Assembly (NCBI GenBank): GCA_042691655.1 | Contig: CP170506.1 | Coordinates: 2,914,001-2,978,000 of the forward strand | Direction of reading: 5' to 3' | Length of the DNA: 64,000 nucleotides | Origin: UBA695 sp042691655 | GTDB taxonomy: Bacteria > Verrucomicrobiota > Verrucomicrobiia > Chthoniobacterales > Chthoniobacteraceae | Shown: piece by piece, positions 54,164 through 62,842 of the stretch | Layout of the letters: the number at the start of each line of letters is the position of its first letter | Position numbering within the stretch: the first letter of the stretch is position 1 | Notes under the pieces: generated by a model | What the model was told of the DNA's origin: nothing | The model's database searches: none | Seen by the model: only the letters and a program-made list of their open reading frames with translations | Program-made: the position numbers and the translations under genes

Positions 54164-55264
54164 GTGCGCTCCCTGGATAATAAGGACCGCGAAAAACCCA
54201 TGTTAGTCAACCCCGAGATGCCTTCTTTAGAATACCAACAAGTCACGATGGAGGATGTTGCCCGCGCATGCGGAGTGACCAAAAAGACGGTTTCAAGGGT
54301 TTTTGCGGGTAGCCCGTTGGTAAAGGCATCGACACGCGAAAAAATTCTCGAAGCCGCCAAAAGCCTGAATTACGAATTCAACACGCTAGCCCAGAATTTC
54401 AACGCAAAAAGGTCGCGTTTCGTCGGCGTGGCCACGTCGTTCGTCCAGCTGCTGGGGTCCAGTTATTTCGGAGAACTGTTCAAAGGATTCGCCAAAGAGC
54501 TCAACGACTCCGAGTGGGACTTTGCCCTGTTCGACACCGATACGGAATCCTTCAACAACGGCGAAAAGCTCGCCAAGCTTTACCGGCAACGGCGCGTGGA
54601 CGGCCTGCTGGTAGTCGCTCCACATACTTACGACCGCTTTCTCGAAACCTTGGAACAACGGCACGTCCCAATGATCGTGGTGGGAGTCCGCCCAACCGGC
54701 CAGGGAATTTGCTCCGTCTCGTGCGACGACGCCCGGGGGATCACGCTGTTGTGCGAACACCTCTATGGCCTTGGCCACCGCCGGATCGGCTTCGTATCTG
54801 GCCCACAATATGTGACGACCTCGGAACTGCGAACCCAGGCTTTTCTCGAATTCTGCCGCGCGAGAAAACTGAAATGCCCGCCCGAATACATTCAGCCCGG
54901 CTTCTACGCCATCCGCACCGGAAAAGAAGCCGCCGCGAAAATCATGAGTTCCAACCCGCGACCTACGGCGATCATCGCCGCGAATGATTTGATGGCCTTC
55001 GGGGTGATCGAGTGCGCGCGCGAGCTCGGCCTGCGCGTGCCCGAGGACCTCTCCGTGGCAGGGTTTGACGACTTGCCAACGGGAGCCGAACGCTCCCCCA
55101 CCCTGACCACCATACACCAACCCGTAAACGAGATGGGCCAGAAGAGCGCCTCGCTGCTGCTTGATTCAATCCAGAACCAACACCTCCCTTCCGGAGGAAC
55201 CATCCTGGAAGTGGTCCTGCAAGTCCGTGAATCAACGGCCCGGGTTAGCCGTTCACGGAACTAA
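54164..55264 (+). CDS. LacI family transcriptional regulator
   Basis: A protein of up to 366 residues. The helix-turn-helix is VTMEDVARACGVTKKTVSRVF, with the hinge-proximal EKILEAAKSLNYEFNTLAQNF. The periplasmic-binding-like sensor domain shows FVGVATSFVQLLGSSYFGELF, VDGLLVVAPHTYD, LYGLGHRRIGFVSGP, PTAIIAANDLMAFGVIECARELG and VPEDLSVAGFDDLPTG. The GTG at 54,164 has a weak ribosome binding site; the ATG at 54,200 is a good alternative. It is divergent from the PATR/Verru_Chthon/glycosidase run and is the natural candidate for its regulator, with a glucan-derived sugar as effector. Confidence 0.92.
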   Translation: MRSLDNKDREKPMLVNPEMPSLEYQQVTMEDVARACGVTKKTVSRVFAGSPLVKASTREKILEAAKSLNYEFNTLAQNFNAKRSRFVGVATSFVQLLGSSYFGELFKGFAKELNDSEWDFALFDTDTESFNNGEKLAKLYRQRRVDGLLVVAPHTYDRFLETLEQRHVPMIVVGVRPTGQGICSVSCDDARGITLLCEHLYGLGHRRIGFVSGPQYVTTSELRTQAFLEFCRARKLKCPPEYIQPGFYAIRTGKEAAAKIMSSNPRPTAIIAANDLMAFGVIECARELGLRVPEDLSVAGFDDLPTGAERSPTLTTIHQPVNEMGQKSASLLLDSIQNQHLPSGGTILEVVLQVRESTARVSRSRN

Positions 55265-55279
55265 AGGTTAAACAGCCTG

Positions 55280-56614
55280 TTAGGGAAGGTAAGCGTCCAT
55301 CTCACGGAGGCGAGCGCGCAGGCGGCAGGTATCCACCGCGTGCACATCGGGATTCTCCATGGCCGCGGCGTAGGCCGACGCGATTCCAGCCCCCTCACCC
55401 ATGCAAAGGCAGACCGGCATTACCCGCACACTCCCCTGCACCGTCCGTTCGCAGGAAATCGAGCGACCCGCCACCAGTAAGTTTTTGAGCCCCTTGGGGG
55501 TCAGGCACCGGTAAGGAATCCCGTGCGACTCGCCCTTGCCATATTGTTCGAACCGCTGGGTGACATCCACCCCCTTCTTCTGGCTTTCCGCCTGGGAGTA
55601 GTGAATGTCGATGAAGTAGCTGTTGCGGCAAATTTCGTCCTCAAAGCTGCGCCGTTTCAGGTAGTCTTCCACGGAGAGAACGTAGTCCCCGACGATCCGG
55701 CGCGACTCGCGAATGCCAATCACCGATCCCGTTGAAACCAGAAAGGCATTTCCAAAAGCCGCCGGGAAAAACTCCGCCAGCGCATCGCGATAAGCCGCCG
55801 CCATCTTACGCCCAGCCACAAGGCCCCGAGAAACGCTCTCCGGATCCGTGGGATCGACATCGAATACATGCCCCGCGTTGAACCCGACGGTGCCGGGGCC
55901 CACGAGATTGCTGCAAAGATGATTATCCGGAATCTCAGGATAACGGCCCGAGGCAAGGATAGCGTTGATCGGACTTTCGGCCCAGCCACCATAGAGATTG
56001 GGGCCGAACCGGAAGGCGTATTCGTCCACGTTGGCGAGCGCAAAGCAATGGGTGGCAGGCTGCATTTTCCCCTGCTCGTCCCCCTTCACAAATTCAGCCC
56101 CGGCCCAAGCCGCGAGATCCGCATCACCAGTGGCGTCGATGTAGACCTTTGCGCGCAGCGCCGAGAGGCCCGCCTTGTTGGATACGATCAGGGCCGAAAT
56201 CTCACCGGCCTCCGTTTTTTCCACCGCGCTCAGAACCGTGTGAAAGAGCACCGTGGCGCCGGATTCCAAAACGAACTGGTCATAAACCCGCTTCAACCGC
56301 TCCACGTCGATGGGAACCCAGTCGAGGTCTCCCGCGCGAACATGCGCGATCCCTTTTTTAGCCGCCTCAAAAATTTTCTCCGCCAGCCCCCGGTAGATGA
56401 TTTTCTCCTTATCGGAAAACGGACACCATGCCGGAACCATCGCGTTCGTGCCCGCTCCGCCAAGGCTTCCAGAGCCTTCCACCAAGAGCGTCTTGGCTCC
56501 CTCGCGGGCCGCGGCAATGGCCGCCGAACATCCCGCGGGACCGCCTCCGACAACAATGACATCCCAGGAATCATCCAAGGAGAGCGACCGGGGAGAAAGC
56601 GAGTAAGTATTCAT
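55280..56614 (-). CDS. FAD-dependent oxidoreductase (FAD_oxidored type)
   Basis: A 444-residue flavoprotein. The dinucleotide-binding motif VIVVGGGPAGCSAAIAAAREG (20-40) is followed by TLLVEGSGSLGGAGTNAMVP. KVYIDATGDADLAAWAGAEF and the C-terminal GLKNLLVAGRSISCERTVQG with CMGEGAGIASAYAA complete the FAD_oxidored pattern. Members are common in Verrucomicrobiota and Planctomycetota next to sugar genes, but few have a tested substrate. It is divergent from the second LacI gene and convergent with the first, and could oxidise a sugar or sugar-derived alcohol. Confidence 0.87.
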   Translation of the reverse strand: MNTYSLSPRSLSLDDSWDVIVVGGGPAGCSAAIAAAREGAKTLLVEGSGSLGGAGTNAMVPAWCPFSDKEKIIYRGLAEKIFEAAKKGIAHVRAGDLDWVPIDVERLKRVYDQFVLESGATVLFHTVLSAVEKTEAGEISALIVSNKAGLSALRAKVYIDATGDADLAAWAGAEFVKGDEQGKMQPATHCFALANVDEYAFRFGPNLYGGWAESPINAILASGRYPEIPDNHLCSNLVGPGTVGFNAGHVFDVDPTDPESVSRGLVAGRKMAAAYRDALAEFFPAAFGNAFLVSTGSVIGIRESRRIVGDYVLSVEDYLKRRSFEDEICRNSYFIDIHYSQAESQKKGVDVTQRFEQYGKGESHGIPYRCLTPKGLKNLLVAGRSISCERTVQGSVRVMPVCLCMGEGAGIASAYAAAMENPDVHAVDTCRLRARLREMDAYLP

Positions 56615-56688
56615 TGGAGATGGCGCGGGGCTGTAGTGGTTGCCGTCAAAGTGCAGCCTTCCTTAAGCGATTACAACAACGACATTGA

Positions 56689-56698
56689 TTAACGTTAA
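56689..56698. promoter_or_regulatory. Palindrome TTAACGTTAA, LacI-type operator candidate
   Basis: A perfect 10-base palindrome centred on CG in the 104-base spacer between the divergent oxidoreductase and LacI genes, 20 bases before the LacI start. The centre and half-site match the usual form of LacI family operators. Confidence 0.55.
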
Positions 56699-56718
56699 CC
56701 ATCTGGCAGAATACCCCC

Positions 56719-57747
56719 ATGCCACCCAGCATCCGGGATATCGCCCTCCACACCGGCTTCAGCACCGCCACGGTTTCCCTCGCCTTGCGCGACAAGGGCC
56801 GCATGGCTCCCGCCACCCGCGAAAAAATCCGGGCCGCGGCCACGGAACTGCATTACCAGGCGCTGCCAAATCTTTCCCGCGCCCTCTCCCTGGCCCGTCA
56901 TCCCCAGCAAGGCCGCTTCCGCGAGACGCTAGCGTTTATCACCGAATATCCCGAGCGCAGGGCTCCCCGTTTTCAGTCTGAACTCCAGGCAGCGGCCACC
57001 CGCCGGGGTGAATCCTTGGGGCTGAAAGTGGAGGCGTTTATCGTTTCCGGGAGTCCCGCCGATCACCGCCGGATCTCGCGCGTGCTCGTCGCCCGGGGCA
57101 TCCGGGGCGTGATCATTTGCACGCGCATCAAGCACCGCCAATCCCGGTTAGTGCTCGACTGGCCAAAATTCGCGGCGGTTGAAATCGGGCGCAGCGTCTG
57201 GAGTCCCGACAACTTGCACAAAGTGGAACGCTCGGTTTTTTACGAACTCGCCGACGCGATGCACTTGCTAAAAAAAGCGGGGTACCGCCGCATCGGGCTT
57301 GCCATCGAGCCGTGGGAGGAAGTCATGCGCAGGGGCATTTACTCCGCAGCATTCCTAATGGGGCAGCAGCGCTTCCTCCCCGCCCAGCGCATTCCTCCGC
57401 TCAGCGCAGAGGCAGCCTGGAGCATTCAGACCTTCCGGGAGTGGATGTTCAAACACCGCCCGGAAGTCTTGATCGTTTATGAACCCAAAATCATTCTGCA
57501 CTGGCTGCACGAACTGGGCCTGAAGGTCCCGGAAGACATTTCCGTATTTTCGACCAATGTGGGAGAAAGCTCATTTTCGGGGCTGCGCTCCGACATCGAT
57601 TCCCTGGGTGCATCCTGCGTAGAGATGCTTTCGCTGTTGCTGGAGCGGGATGAACTGGGGCTGACCCCACATTTCAGAAACTGGCTGGTAAAGGATTTTT
57701 GGCAGTCGGGAGAAACGCTGCGCCATCCCATTGCTTTCGCGCCGTAG
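56719..57747 (+). CDS. LacI family transcriptional regulator
   Basis: A 342-residue regulator. The helix-turn-helix SIRDIALHTGFSTATVSLAL is at residues 4-23, followed by ATREKIRAAATELHYQ. The sensor domain has GRFRETLAFITEYPERRAPRF, GIRGVIICTRIK, LLKKAGYRRIGLAIEPWEEV, LHELGLKVPEDISVFSTN and SLGASCVEMLSLLL. It is divergent from the FAD oxidoreductase gene and likely controls it through the TTAACGTTAA palindrome between them. It ends six bases before the convergent glycosyltransferase gene. Confidence 0.92.
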   Translation: MPPSIRDIALHTGFSTATVSLALRDKGRMAPATREKIRAAATELHYQALPNLSRALSLARHPQQGRFRETLAFITEYPERRAPRFQSELQAAATRRGESLGLKVEAFIVSGSPADHRRISRVLVARGIRGVIICTRIKHRQSRLVLDWPKFAAVEIGRSVWSPDNLHKVERSVFYELADAMHLLKKAGYRRIGLAIEPWEEVMRRGIYSAAFLMGQQRFLPAQRIPPLSAEAAWSIQTFREWMFKHRPEVLIVYEPKIILHWLHELGLKVPEDISVFSTNVGESSFSGLRSDIDSLGASCVEMLSLLLERDELGLTPHFRNWLVKDFWQSGETLRHPIAFAP

Positions 57748-57753
57748 CGGCTG

Positions 57754-58830
57754 TTACAGAGTGGCCGCCTCCAGCGCATTGACCTTGCGGGCCAGCAAAT
57801 GCTGGTAACACTCAAGCGTACTATCAGCCATGCGCTCCGGGGTAAGGTCCAGGGCGCGTTCCCGGGCCCGCGCGGCCATGTCCGCCCGCAACTGGGGATC
57901 GGTGATCAGCGTCTCCAAAGCCGCGCCAAACGCCTCCGCGGAATCCGCCGGGGCATACAGCGCGGCATCCCCCCAGCTCTCGCGCAGTGCCGCCAAGTCG
58001 CTTAAAACCAGGGCGCATCCGGAGAGCGCAGCCTTCAGCGGCTCGTAACCAAATGGCTCGTAACGGCTCGGCAACGCGAAGATGGCAGCCTGGGCTCGAA
58101 GCGCATCCGCTCCCACCCCCGCCGATGCACGAACCGGCCAGGAGAGCTTTTGCGCAATAGAATCGAGCAGCTCGAAATTAAGCGCCTCCTCCTCGCCGCT
58201 CCCCGCGCAGAACACCATCGGCAATTTCCCGGCGGGAGCATACCCCGCCCCGTCCAGGCCATTGGGGATAACCCGGAACTCCGGGAACCGCGACGAGACA
58301 CCGCCGTGGAGCAGCTTGGGAATGGGCGCGTAAAGCTTTTCCAGCGAATCAAGCGCGGCGTGCGTGGGAGCCATCACCAAGTTCGCCCCGCGCAACCCCG
58401 CGGCCACCTCGGCGTGATAGCGCGTCCAGGAATGCGGCGACTGCTCCCCATGCACCGCCTGCCACGCCGAAAGGACACACCCGTGGGCGGAAATTAGAAC
58501 CGGGGCCGTCCACGGCAGCGAGCCGTGACAGTAATGGCAGAGATGCACCACGCGCGGGGAAAAGTGCTCCTCAAGATCCAGCAGCCAGTCGCCCGTCAGC
58601 GTCACATCCCGCCACGGGTCCGGCATCCACTCCGCCGCATAGGGCTTCCAGCAAACCCGCGCATTGTGGAGGCCATCAGCCTCCTTCTTCTGCTCCGGCG
58701 AAAGCTCCGGGCCCGTGACCGCCAGCAGCACCTCGGCTCCCGAGGGCTCCAGGGCCCGGATGAGCGTCATCGCGTACGTCCAAACCCCCGACCTTCCGTC
58801 GGCCGTCATCAGGATACGCAGGGAGTTCAT
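57754..58830 (-). CDS. Glycosyltransferase family 4 protein
   Basis: A 358-residue GT-B enzyme. It starts LRILMTADGRSGVWTYAMTLIRAL and includes HLCHYCHGSLPWTAPVLISAHGCVLSAW, a conserved feature of one widespread GT4 subgroup. FRVIPNGLDGAGYAP and ALPSRYEPFGYEPLKAALSGCALVLSD form the donor site. It lies only three bases after a dehydrogenase gene, so the two form a pair. It is separate from the main polysaccharide locus, and its product is unknown. Confidence 0.88.
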   Translation of the reverse strand: MNSLRILMTADGRSGVWTYAMTLIRALEPSGAEVLLAVTGPELSPEQKKEADGLHNARVCWKPYAAEWMPDPWRDVTLTGDWLLDLEEHFSPRVVHLCHYCHGSLPWTAPVLISAHGCVLSAWQAVHGEQSPHSWTRYHAEVAAGLRGANLVMAPTHAALDSLEKLYAPIPKLLHGGVSSRFPEFRVIPNGLDGAGYAPAGKLPMVFCAGSGEEEALNFELLDSIAQKLSWPVRASAGVGADALRAQAAIFALPSRYEPFGYEPLKAALSGCALVLSDLAALRESWGDAALYAPADSAEAFGAALETLITDPQLRADMAARARERALDLTPERMADSTLECYQHLLARKVNALEAATL

Positions 58831-58833
58831 GGC

Positions 58834-59847
58834 TTAAAGATAGACCAGTGCTTTCATAAAACCGGTAGGCCGACTGGAGGCCAATAGAAAAGCCTCCTCC
58901 AGGCGATTGAGCGGAAAGCGGTGCGTGTAGAGCGGCCCCGGCTTGAGCAGCCCGCATTCGAGCGCCGCAACGGCCTCCCGCAGCCCCTCGCACAAAACAT
59001 CGAGCGACGGTTCATGGGCATTGATCACGTCGATTCCCCGGCGGTTCCAGAGCCCGATGTCCACCAGGCGCGGCCCCTCGCGGTGCGAACCGGCGATCAT
59101 CAGCCGACCGCGATCACGAGTCGCCTGGCCCGCGAGATCAAGACACCGCTGAAGCCCGACAGCCTCCACCACCACATCGAACAACTGGCCACCGTTCAGC
59201 TCCCGCATCGTTTCCATGGCCAGCGCGTCGTGTTCCGGCTCCTTGAGCAAAACGGCAGCCGAGGCCCCGAGCTGCCGCGCGATGCGCAGAGCGCAAGGCC
59301 GACGGCCCACGGCGATCACCCGCGCCTCGGCCAGCACCGCAAGCTGCGTCACCAGCGCCCCGAGAAACCCGAAGCCGATCACCGCCACCGTCTGCCCTTT
59401 TTCGATAAAACTGCGGCGGAAAACATTGACCGCGCCCGCGAGCGCCCGTGCCGGGAACGGTTCCGCATCGAGCCCCTCCGGCAGGGCAACCAGAGCCCGG
59501 GCATCCGCCAGTACATATTCCGCAAAACCCGCATGGGTCAGCACGCCCACGCGGTCGCCGGGTTCAAAATCGCACACCCCCTCGCCCACCACGGCCACCC
59601 GGCCCCAGGCTTCATTTCCCGGCTCTCCCGCGCCGAGGGGAAAATCAAAAGGCGCCTGCGGGCGCCCCTGCCAGGCAGCAAGACTTGCCGCGCAAACTCC
59701 GCAGCCTTCCAGGCGGACAGACACCTGCCCTCTCCCCGGCTCGGGCACCGGCACCTCGCGGATCTCAATCACACCGGGCCGTGGAATCACTGCGGCGGAC
59801 ATCGTGGCACAACCGGTTCGACCAGAGGAAAGAATGGGAGCGCTCAT
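58834..59847 (-). CDS. Medium-chain zinc-type alcohol dehydrogenase
   Basis: A 337-residue MDR family protein from the ATG at 59,847, which has GGAGG at a good distance. ATG codons at 59,802 and further upstream are alternatives. GCGVCAASLAAWQG and GAGEPGNEAWGRVAVVGEGV are the N-terminal catalytic-domain signatures, and GDRVGVLTHAGFAEYV follows. The nucleotide-binding VAVIGFGFLGALVTQLAVLA lies near the middle. The usual structural-zinc cysteine cluster is not seen. It probably oxidises or reduces a sugar or polyol. It is paired with the GT4 gene three bases downstream. Confidence 0.85.
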   Translation of the reverse strand: MSAPILSSGRTGCATMSAAVIPRPGVIEIREVPVPEPGRGQVSVRLEGCGVCAASLAAWQGRPQAPFDFPLGAGEPGNEAWGRVAVVGEGVCDFEPGDRVGVLTHAGFAEYVLADARALVALPEGLDAEPFPARALAGAVNVFRRSFIEKGQTVAVIGFGFLGALVTQLAVLAEARVIAVGRRPCALRIARQLGASAAVLLKEPEHDALAMETMRELNGGQLFDVVVEAVGLQRCLDLAGQATRDRGRLMIAGSHREGPRLVDIGLWNRRGIDVINAHEPSLDVLCEGLREAVAALECGLLKPGPLYTHRFPLNRLEEAFLLASSRPTGFMKALVYL

Positions 59848-60035
59848 ACCTGTCCCTCCAATCGCAACAGTCGCGTTACACCGCTGTAACAAAATGCGAA
59901 AACGGCCTTCAGCAGGCCCTGAACGCCATGCACCAAATCCACCGACCCCCCCATCGGGGCCGCTTCCCGTTCAACGATAAAGGGTTAGCGGAATTTTAAG
60001 GAACAACCGATGGCCATCGCCAGCAGTAAAAGAAG

Positions 60036-60108
<73 letters not shown>

Positions 60109-60220
60109 AAGTCACCGCCACCGATCGGCTAGGCGGAACTTACCCCGGACTTCTAAAGGTTTGAGAAACGCAAATCAAGCGCTTGCTGAAAACAAAAGAA
60201 TCGGCGCTTGCCCTAGGGCT

Positions 60221-60745
60221 TTAGCTCCCCGAGGAGTCCGAACTGCCCTCGCCGTCCGAGTTCGATACCTTCAAAGTCGTGTCCCGGTTGTTGCGCCAGG
60301 CGGTTTCGAGGCTGTTCTGAACTTTCTTGATTTGATCCACGCTCTCCAGCCGGTACTCGACGGTATGGGCGTGCGTGGTGAGAGGGTAGTTTTTGACAAC
60401 TTTCTTCCAGACCTCCTCCACCCCGGCCCGGCCCGCGGCTTGGGAGGCCTTGTCCTGCGCTTTATCAAGGAGGGTCTGGCCAATGCCACCCGGGGTCTGC
60501 GGAACGATCGGCTCGATGTAGTAGAACCGGCCCACCACGGCACCGGTGGTGCCGACGGTCAGCTCCGTAACGCGCGCCGCGCCGTCGACGATGTACTCAT
60601 GGGTGCTGACGGTGGTGAGCGTGGGGATGCTGACCATGAAGACGCCGCCGGGAAGCTCGCAGCGCCAGAAACCCGCCTGGGCTCCGGCTGCCAAGAGGAC
60701 GTGGGCGGCGGCCGCCAGGGTCAGGGTCTTTAGGGAGGAACGCAT
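60221..60745 (-). CDS. Small exported protein of unknown function
   Basis: A 174-residue protein from the ATG at 60,745. The signal peptide is LTLAAAAHVLLAAGAQA. The mature part begins GFWRCELPGGVFMVSIPTLTTVSTHEY, then has a helical middle (LLDKAQDKASQAAGRAGVEEVWKKVV) and a Ser/Gly/Asp-rich tail (SDGEGSSDSSGS). No family was recognised. A longer frame to 60,790 was not used because it lacks a signal peptide at its front. It stands alone between the tRNA and the divergent ABC transporter operon. Confidence 0.7.
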   Translation of the reverse strand: MRSSLKTLTLAAAAHVLLAAGAQAGFWRCELPGGVFMVSIPTLTTVSTHEYIVDGAARVTELTVGTTGAVVGRFYYIEPIVPQTPGGIGQTLLDKAQDKASQAAGRAGVEEVWKKVVKNYPLTTHAHTVEYRLESVDQIKKVQNSLETAWRNNRDTTLKVSNSDGEGSSDSSGS

Positions 60746-60846
60746 GGTGGTTTCTATTTGGTGCGAATTTCGCCGGTTTGTAAACCGCAATTACGGTTGA
60801 TTCCCCGCGAATCTGCCCCGATAGTTCGGGCTCTCGAACGAATCGG

Positions 60847-62820
60847 ATGAAGCGGTTTTTTTTCAGATTAATACCAAACCCTGGCCGCTGCCTGGCGGCG
60901 CTGCTAGCTCTTGCGATGGCCTCGGGGCTGGCGGGATGCGATAACAACCCCCATCCGCGCCCGCTCCACCAGAAGCGCGCCGACGGCCAGCCGTGGGTCG
61001 TCGGCTACCGGGCGATTAGCGAGGACCCCCGTTCGCTGGACCCGCAGTTCAGCTACGATACGCTGGGCAACGCGATCATCGCCCAGCTTTACGAGAGCCT
61101 GCTGCAATACAGCCCGTTTAAGACGAACCCCTACGAGCTGGAGCCGTGCCTGGCCGACGGGATGCCCCAGCGCATCCAGAATGCCGATGGGAGCGTGGAT
61201 TACGATATCCGCATCAAGAAGGGAATTTATTTTCACGACGACCCATGTTTCCCCGGCGGGAAGGGGCGTGAACTGACGTCGGCGGATTTCGTCTACACGT
61301 TCCAGCGGATCGCCGACCCGGCGGTGGAGTGCCCGGTGCTCTCAACGTTGCAGGAGTTCATCCGGGGGCTCGGGGAGGCTTACCAGGAGGCGCGCAAGGC
61401 AGGGGCGTTCGATTATTCCAAGCCGACCGGGGCGCTGACGGTAGAGGACGATTATTCGTTCCGGCTCCATCTGCTCAAGCCCTACCCGCAAATTCAGTTC
61501 TGGCTGGCGATGGCCTTCACCTCGCCGGTACCGCGCGAGGCGGTGGAGTTCTACAACGGCAAAAACGGGCGGGAGCAGTTCAAGTTCCACCCCGTGGGCA
61601 CGGGGCCTTACCGGCTCGACGAATGGGCCCGCAGTCGGCTGATCCGGCTGGCCCGGCACGAACGCTACAGCGCCACGCGCTTCCCGGAGGGAGGCTGGCC
61701 GGAGACGGTCGCGGCGACCTGCCAACCGCTGGCGGGGACGGCACTGCCGCTGGTGGACGAGGTGCAATTTCAGGTCATCCGCGAGGCGATTCCCGCGTGG
61801 CTGCTCTTTCGCCAGGGGTATCTGGACCGCTCGGGGGTGGGCAAGGATGTCTTTAACTCAGTGATCACGGCGGGGCAGACGCTTTCCGAGGCATTCAAGA
61901 CACGCGGGGTTCAGCTTTTCAAAGACGTGGGGCCAGGGACGTTCTATTCGCAGTTCAACATGGACGACCTGCTCCTGGGCCAGAACCAGAAGCTGCGCCA
62001 GGCGCTTTCCACAGTCTACAACCAGACGAAGGCCAACGAGGTCTTTGGCAACGGCATCGACATCAAAGCCGAGCAGCTCCTCCCCCCGGGCGTGGTCGGG
62101 TTTGACCCGGATTTCAAGAACCCATTCCGGACGGAGAACGTGGAGCAGGCCCGCAAGCTGATCGCCGAGGCGGGCTACCCGGGCGGCATCGACCCCAAAA
62201 CGGGCAAACCGCTGGAAATAACGCTGGACGTAGTGGCAGGCAACGCCGAGAGCCGCCAGCGCGCCGAGTTCGACCAAATGCAGTACGAGCAGGTCGGCGT
62301 TCGGATCAAGATCAACGAGAATACTTGGTCGCGCTTTCAGGAAACACAGCTTCGCGGGCTTTTCCAGATGAACACAGGGTCCGGCTGGAACGCCGATTAT
62401 CCCGACCCGGAGAACTTCTTTTTCCTCTTCTACAGCAAAAACGTACCGCCCCAGGGGAGCAACTACGCGCGCTTCCACAACGAGGAGTTCGACCGGCTCT
62501 TTGAGCGCATGGCCACGCTGGACAACGGCCCGGAGCGGCTCGCGGTGATCCGGCACATGAACGCCATCCTGGTCGAGCAATGCCCAATAATCCTGACCTT
62601 CTACCCGGTGAGCTTCACGCTCAGCCAGCCCTGGGCCCCCCGGATCACCAACAACGCCATGCTGGTAACGGGCAAATACACCGTGATCGACCCCGAGCTG
62701 CGCGAGCTCAAGATCCGGGAATGGAACCGGACGCCGCTTTGGCCCATCGTGCTCCTCGTGGTGGGCGGCGTGGCGGTCGCCGTCTACGCGGTGCGGCGAG
62801 CGAGGCGCAGCATTCTTTAA
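60847..62820 (+). CDS. Oligopeptide-type ABC transporter substrate-binding lipoprotein
   Basis: A 657-residue solute-binding protein family 5 member (OppA/DppA-like). The lipobox LAGC with Cys at about residue 35 marks it as a lipoprotein. EDPRSLDPQFSYDTLGNAII, YDIRIKKGIYFHD, ELTSADFVYTFQRIADP, VGTGPYRLDEW and NTGSGWNADYPDPENFF are family landmarks. Unusually, a hydrophobic helix (PIVLLVVGGVAVAVYAV) with a basic tail follows near the C-terminus, giving a possible second anchor. It opens an operon with at least two permease-like genes and binds a peptide or similar small solute. Confidence 0.9.
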   Translation: MKRFFFRLIPNPGRCLAALLALAMASGLAGCDNNPHPRPLHQKRADGQPWVVGYRAISEDPRSLDPQFSYDTLGNAIIAQLYESLLQYSPFKTNPYELEPCLADGMPQRIQNADGSVDYDIRIKKGIYFHDDPCFPGGKGRELTSADFVYTFQRIADPAVECPVLSTLQEFIRGLGEAYQEARKAGAFDYSKPTGALTVEDDYSFRLHLLKPYPQIQFWLAMAFTSPVPREAVEFYNGKNGREQFKFHPVGTGPYRLDEWARSRLIRLARHERYSATRFPEGGWPETVAATCQPLAGTALPLVDEVQFQVIREAIPAWLLFRQGYLDRSGVGKDVFNSVITAGQTLSEAFKTRGVQLFKDVGPGTFYSQFNMDDLLLGQNQKLRQALSTVYNQTKANEVFGNGIDIKAEQLLPPGVVGFDPDFKNPFRTENVEQARKLIAEAGYPGGIDPKTGKPLEITLDVVAGNAESRQRAEFDQMQYEQVGVRIKINENTWSRFQETQLRGLFQMNTGSGWNADYPDPENFFFLFYSKNVPPQGSNYARFHNEEFDRLFERMATLDNGPERLAVIRHMNAILVEQCPIILTFYPVSFTLSQPWAPRITNNAMLVTGKYTVIDPELRELKIREWNRTPLWPIVLLVVGGVAVAVYAVRRARRSIL

Positions 62821-62842
62821 GACAAGGCAAAAGTTTTCCACG

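Noticed and set aside
54386..55120. A 244-codon minus-strand open frame opposite the first LacI gene
   Set aside because: The LacI frame has complete helix-turn-helix and sensor motifs; the antisense product has none.
60783..60798. The dyad AACCG-CAATTA-CGGTT upstream of the binding-protein gene
   Set aside because: Five-base arms are too short to call an operator or terminator on sequence alone.
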